Shown here: one piece after another, positions 59,230 through 64,000 of the stretch
How positions within the stretch are numbered: position 1 is the first letter of the stretch
Layout of the letters: each line of letters starts with the position of its first letter
DNA from: Viola odorata
Lineage: Eukaryota > Streptophyta > Magnoliopsida > Malpighiales > Violaceae
NCBI GenBank assembly: GCA_963691705.1
Contig: OY829539.1
Coordinates: 52,364,327-52,428,326, forward strand
Direction: 5' to 3'
DNA length: 64,000 nt
Notes under the pieces: model-generated
Databases searched by the model: none
What the model saw: only the letters and a program-made list of their open reading frames with translations
What the model was told of the DNA's origin: nothing
Translations under genes and position numbers: made by a program

Positions 59230-59574
59230 TATCTTGAGCTTGAGGTGATTAAAGGTAACTTGTATTTTACCTTTAATCTGATCGGCAGGTTCCTAAATGA
59301 CCTAACCTTGACTCCTGCACTGCCTTCACTGGCTTCCTATGTATGTAGCCTTCGGTGTCTTTCTTCCTAAAATAATAAAATGCAGTTATGTTTTTTGGTC
59401 ACTGGCCCTCCATTTGTGCCTTCCATTTTGTTATTTCAAAAACTTTTTGCTTAAAGGTTTATTGAGCTTGGCTATGGATTGGTAAAAACATGTGATCTTT
59501 GGAATGGTGGTCCTGTGTTTTTCCTATCAAATTGCATGAAAACAGATGTGTTTTTATTGGTTGGAACTTCCAGT

Positions 59575-59925
59575 TACCTTGACAGAAATTTGATATACTT
59601 GAGTGAGCTTTCCAGAAACCGCTCTCAATTATGCTGCGATGCTCTACCATTACTGTGTTTCGACATTTTTCGGACAGATCCTCCATTTTTATACTTTACA
59701 GTATCCTAAGGCTAAAGATAAAAGTGAGAATCGTGCTGCCGAGTAAGGTGGTAATGGAACAAAGAGTATCTTTTGTCACATTACCCCAGTTTGAAAATAC
59801 CTCTTTAATGATTTGAGTTGACCTCTAAGAAGCATGTATCAGCATAACATGAAAGCCACAACAAAGGTGGTCGAAAGCATTTTACGTCATTTTCTTCTTG
59901 TTGGCATTCTGAGATGTATTTATTC
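59575..59925 (-). pseudogene. THG1 last-exon fragment (copy of 35674-36000)
   Basis: The minus strand reads EDLSEKCRNTVMVEHRSIIE, SGFWKAHSSI, matching the end of THG1 exon 13 (GGSVEKCQKTVTVEHCNIIE, DSFWKSHSGI), and continues at 59700-59920 with intron text parallel to 35800-36000 (gacctctaagaagcatgta, gccacaacaaagg). It is cut at about 59926 by the AT-rich repeat. The other 12 exons are absent. Confidence 0.85.
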
Positions 59926-61011
59926 TTTAAAAATCTATTATACCCTTAAATTATTAAAAAACTTAAGGGTGTAATAGACTTTTAAACATTTTAATTAATT
60001 AACTTACCTATTAAATTAATTAACCTACTTATTAAGTTATTTGATTGTAATAGAATTTTAAAGGTAATAGACTTTTAAACATTTTAATTAATTAATATAA
60101 TTAATTAACCTATCTATTAAATTAATTAACCTACCTATTAAATTATTTATATTTTTAATTGGTTCGAATCAACATCGCCCTTAAAAAATTAACCAGTATA
60201 TATTAAAAAATTAAAATAATTAGTGATTGATAAAATAATTAAATAACTTAATAATATTTTTTACCATCTTTTAATTTTCTAATTATTAGAAAGACTAAAA
60301 TTGCAATTTTGTTGCAAGCTTACGTTGCAAATTTCAGGCTTATATTGCAAATTTCAAAACTATTGGGTTCAAAGTGGGAAATTTTGTAAACTTTATAGTT
60401 TCTTTATATAGTTTATCTAAAAATATATTTAATTTTTTAATCAATAAAGTTAATAATTTTTTTATTATTATATAATAAAAAATAAAATGTTACAAAATAA
60501 ATATTTTGAGTATATTTTTAATGATTACGTAAATATATTTCTTGAGATTTTAGTATATTTTTTAAGATAAAAACTAGATAATGTTTTTAATTTCAAGCTA
60601 AACAACAACACAAACTTTAAAATAAAATAAAAAATCCTATATGGCAAAAGTGGAAAGAAAATCGGATCTCCTACATTCGTTAGTCTCTTAAAAAATCACA
60701 TGGGAGTAGCTTGTAGTAATATTTTAAATAACACTAGTTATAAAGTGAAAAAACTTATAAATTAATTTTTTCCATTAAGTAATGCAATTTTATTTATATT
60801 ATTAAATGAAAATTATTTAATTAATAAACAATTATAATATTCATAATTTTTAGTAAGAGCTTGAAATTAGTAAATAATTTATCATAGAAAAATATACTTA
60901 GTATTGTGAGTTAAGAAAGTTAGCAAATATAAACTATATCTATATAAACTATATCTATATATATATATTAAATGAATTAATATTAAAGTTATGAATAATT
61001 AGTGTATATTA

Positions 61012-61298
61012 GTCTTGGCGGTGGCCGTGACTGGTCCATTTGGTGGCGTGATCGGCTTTTGAGTTGTCAAGCTGCTGCCCGTGCTTGGCCCTTCTGGTGG
61101 TGATAAGTGCTTCTGATGTGGGTTGTGTGAGCCTAGGTTTCTTTCTTCTGTATTGTGCTAGCTGGTTATGTGGTTTCATATTTTTGGTTTGGTTTCTGAG
61201 CCTCTCTTTAGGCAGGCTCTAGTTCTGGTTTTCTGTTCTCTGACATGTTCTTCATGACTTTTCTTTAATAAATCCTCTGCTTATTAAAAAAAAAAAAA
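61012..61298 (+). mobile_element. 5'-truncated LINE/poly-A retroposon insertion
   Basis: A 14-bp target duplication, attagtgtatatta, lies at 60998-61011 and 61299-61312. The insert is GC-richer than its host, ends with ttaataaatcctctgctt and a run of A, and has no frame. This is the pattern of a LINE 3' end. Confidence 0.85.
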
Positions 61299-61390
61299 AT
61301 TAGTGTATATTAAATTAATTATTTAGAATTTAAATGTATATTAAATATTTTTTTATAGTATGAAAAATGAAACAAGGTGATTTTTTATAC

Positions 61391-62774
61391 CTTAAGTTAT
61401 TGTTTAAAAGTCTATTACACTCTTAATTTTCTTTTAAGTTTTTAAAAATTTGTTAAAAACTTTATCCAATAATAATTGTTGCTTTTAAATTTGGAAAAAA
61501 ATTATTCAGCCAATTTATCTAAAACAAAAGCTGGAAATAATTAAAAAAAAATTATGAGAGCATTCAAAATTCTTAACTGGAGTATTGATATTAATTTAGT
61601 TGGTAGTTAAGTTAGATAATATATATTAAATATATAGTATATATAGATAATAAAATACCTAAATGCCCGGTCACGTGCGAATAGAATTAGTATTGATCCA
61701 CAAGATTTAAAGATACCAAAATAAAATATATAATTAGTTTTCCAAGCATGTAATAATATAAGTAACTAAAATTAAAAACATAATTACTTAATTTAAATTA
61801 TAATCATAATTATCTGTTCTATTTTCTTATTTTTTAAAATTTATTTATTTTATTGTTTGTGTTTAATGATTAATATTTGTTTATTTGCATTAAGTAATTT
61901 CTAGATCATAAACTAAGATATATTCAACTTTTCTATTATATTTTTTAGTGGTAATTAGATTTGGTATTGCTTAATTTTTAATTTTTCTCCATAACTAGCC
62001 TAACCTAATTAGCATATAGTTATATACAACATTTTATTCAATTTAAAAAAATAAAGAATGTACAACTCTTTGAGGGAATCCATGTTCGGTTAATTTTTAT
62101 GAATTAATTTTGCATATCCGGATTGATTTTAAGGTTTTTTCCCCTATTCGAAACATATAGAATTTTCTAGAGAAATTTATATATATGATACTAAATTGAT
62201 TCAAAATTGGGAATATAAACTTAACAATTTTATGTCCTGATTATTTTACATAATGTTTCAATAGTATGTTAATTTTTTTTAAAGACAAGTAGTAAGGATC
62301 TCATAAACAAAAATAAAAATTAAATAGAAATTTAAGTTATTTTGTTGATTACGACTCTAAATGTTATACATAGATATCTAAGTTCTTATTTGCGAGAATT
62401 TGGAAGAAGCAACGATCAATAATTAATATTTTGCACTTGCCTATACATTTCCAACTAATATCAAATAAGTTCATGTATTTTTAATTAGCTCAAATCAACA
62501 ACTATATTTACTTAGATGGACAAAATAAGTTATAGTTATAAAAAATAATTTGAAGTTCATTTGCATGTTTATAATGTGGTATTAATAAAAAATAATCACT
62601 CTCCCCACCCCCTAGCCAAGGAATCACTTTCCCCTATTTTTGGGAAAGTCAAGGCGGTCAAGGAAAGTTAGATTCCAGGGGAGAGTGATTCTTTGACGCA
62701 ACCAAACGCAATAAAGCTCGGAATCTCAGATTCTCGAGTCACTTTCCTCCTTGATTCCGCCAACCAAACGCTAC
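61391..62774. other. Insertion within the right AT-rich repeat
   Basis: Mostly AT-rich without genes. Near 62590-62779 there is a GC-richer MITE-like patch: caaccaaacgc recurs at about 62700 and 62762, and the patch ends caaccaaacgctacctta, a typical MITE terminus. No matching left end was found. Confidence 0.4.
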
Positions 62775-64000
62775 CTTAGTATTGTAAGTTAAGAAAGTTA
62801 GCAAAAATAAATTATATTTGTATAAACTATATTTTTTTATAAAAGTGAATTAATATTAAAATTGTGAATAATTAATGTATATTAAATCAATTCTTTAGAA
62901 TTTAAATTTATATTAAATAATTTTTTGATAGTATGAAAAATAAAAGAAGGTGATTTTTTATAATAAAATATTCGCATCAAAATATTAAATTATAATTAAC
63001 AAAAAAATTATTTAAATAATTTAATAATTTAATAATTTAAATTCTAAAATACAAAAGAGAAAGATAATTTTTTTAAGAACTAAAATATGTTAAATACCGA
63101 AAGTATCTTCCAATGAAATTATTCTTATGAACTTTTACTTTTATATATTTTTAAAATTTATCATTGTTTTTTTCACCCATATCAATATCACAAACAATGA
63201 TAGAATTTAAAAATATATAAAAGTAAAAGTTCATAAGAATAATTTCATAGGAAGAATTTTTTTAATATTCAAATAGATTGTAAGAAATCAATCAATGTAA
63301 TGTACTCGTGGAACTACAATGTGAGAAATATCTTTAAAAGTATGGAATTGAAAAATAGTCACAATGAGTAAAATATAAGTTAATCTATTTTTAAATTTAA
63401 ATTATTTGTCAAATATAACATATGTATATTAATATATTTTTTAAATGTAAATTATTTTAATTATTATTATATTATTTTAAGAATAACATTCTTTATTCAA
63501 GTTAATATTTTTTGTTTTATTTTATTATTAAATTTAGTAAAGAGATTGATTTAAAAGAGTTGAAGAAACATAAACTAAATAAAAGTGAAAAATAAATTGT
63601 AATATTTATAATTTTTCTAACATAAATTATATGGTAAAAAGAAGACATTTTTTTATGAGAATAATTGAGAAATTTATTTATAAATATTGACAATATTAGC
63701 CATATATTATCAAAATGATTTACATTAATTTTATTTTTATGATAAAAATATTTTATATTGTACATAAAATATTTTTTACATGGGTTAATAATATTTATTT
63801 TATTTTTATTATTTAACTATAATTTCAAGGCAGTACATGGTTTATTTTTTCAGAAAAATTACCTTAAAGTTAAGAAAATCATAAAAGTGAAAAATAAAAA
63901 GAGAATTTATAACTTTTCCTAAAATTAATTCAGTGACAACTCTTGATTAATGAGTTTTAATAATATAAAAGGATGAGGTTAGATATTTAAAAAAAATACT

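Larger units (their letters stand above)
59926..64000 (-). repeat. AT-rich repeat element, right copy, inverted relative to 44240-46422
   Basis: Reverse-complement match to the left copy runs from 59926 (ctttaaaaatctatt) through the gggttcaaagtgggaaattt zone (60360) and continues past a LINE insertion. The segment homologous to left-copy 45250-45440 occurs twice (60897-61390 and 62775-62965), separated by about 1.4 kb of other sequence. The copy leaves the window at 64000. It holds the second hairpin (about 63108-63255) and a frame at 63517-63765. Confidence 0.72.

Overview
This is plant nuclear DNA, most likely from a eudicot. The genes have short GT-AG introns, the spacers are very AT-rich, and the window holds Ty3/gypsy chromoviruses, a Ty1/copia element, LINE remnants, Stowaway, hAT and Harbinger-type MITEs, and single-copy plant housekeeping genes. 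I cannot fix the species. There are no operons, CRISPR arrays or rRNA genes, and I saw no convincing tRNA gene.

Layout. 1-13.7 kb is a transposon nest: a retroelement leader, a degenerate chromovirus pol on the minus strand, then a LINE broken by a Stowaway MITE and by a 7-kb chromovirus that itself carries an hAT element. 14-19.3 kb holds the 3' end of a gypsy element with a 3.3-kb LTR. 19.3-22.6 kb is an accessory locus with two nearly identical, tandemly duplicated defensin-like peptide genes (each two exons) and a captured thioesterase fragment. 23.4-26.3 kb has hAT MITEs and broken copies of a proteasome RPN9 gene and a universal stress protein gene. 26.7-31.7 kb is a complete, very young Ty1/copia element with an intact gag-pol frame. 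33.3-35.3 kb is a graveyard of fragments (AP5B1-like, phytocyanin-like, CH-domain gene).

The conserved genes are in 35.6-59.2 kb: a 13-exon THG1 (tRNA-His guanylyltransferase) gene with two catalytic domains, an 8-exon calponin-homology-domain gene, a bL25 ribosomal-protein-like gene with a missing start codon and an in-frame stop, and a 5-exon NDUFAF3 gene (complex I assembly). I rebuilt the exon structures by hand; frames and GT-AG junctions are consistent across all introns listed.

The main structural story is a tandem segmental duplication. A CH-gene fragment lies beside the intact THG1 gene, and a THG1 last-exon fragment lies beyond the intact CH gene, so the two copies have lost genes reciprocally. 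The second block (46.4-59.9 kb) is flanked by inverted copies of a multi-kilobase AT-rich repeat containing a perfect 63-bp hairpin arm. The most notable protein-level signals are the defensin-like pair, which differs in its coding sequence only by amino-acid-changing substitutions, and the loss of the first metal-binding Asp in the N-terminal THG1 domain.
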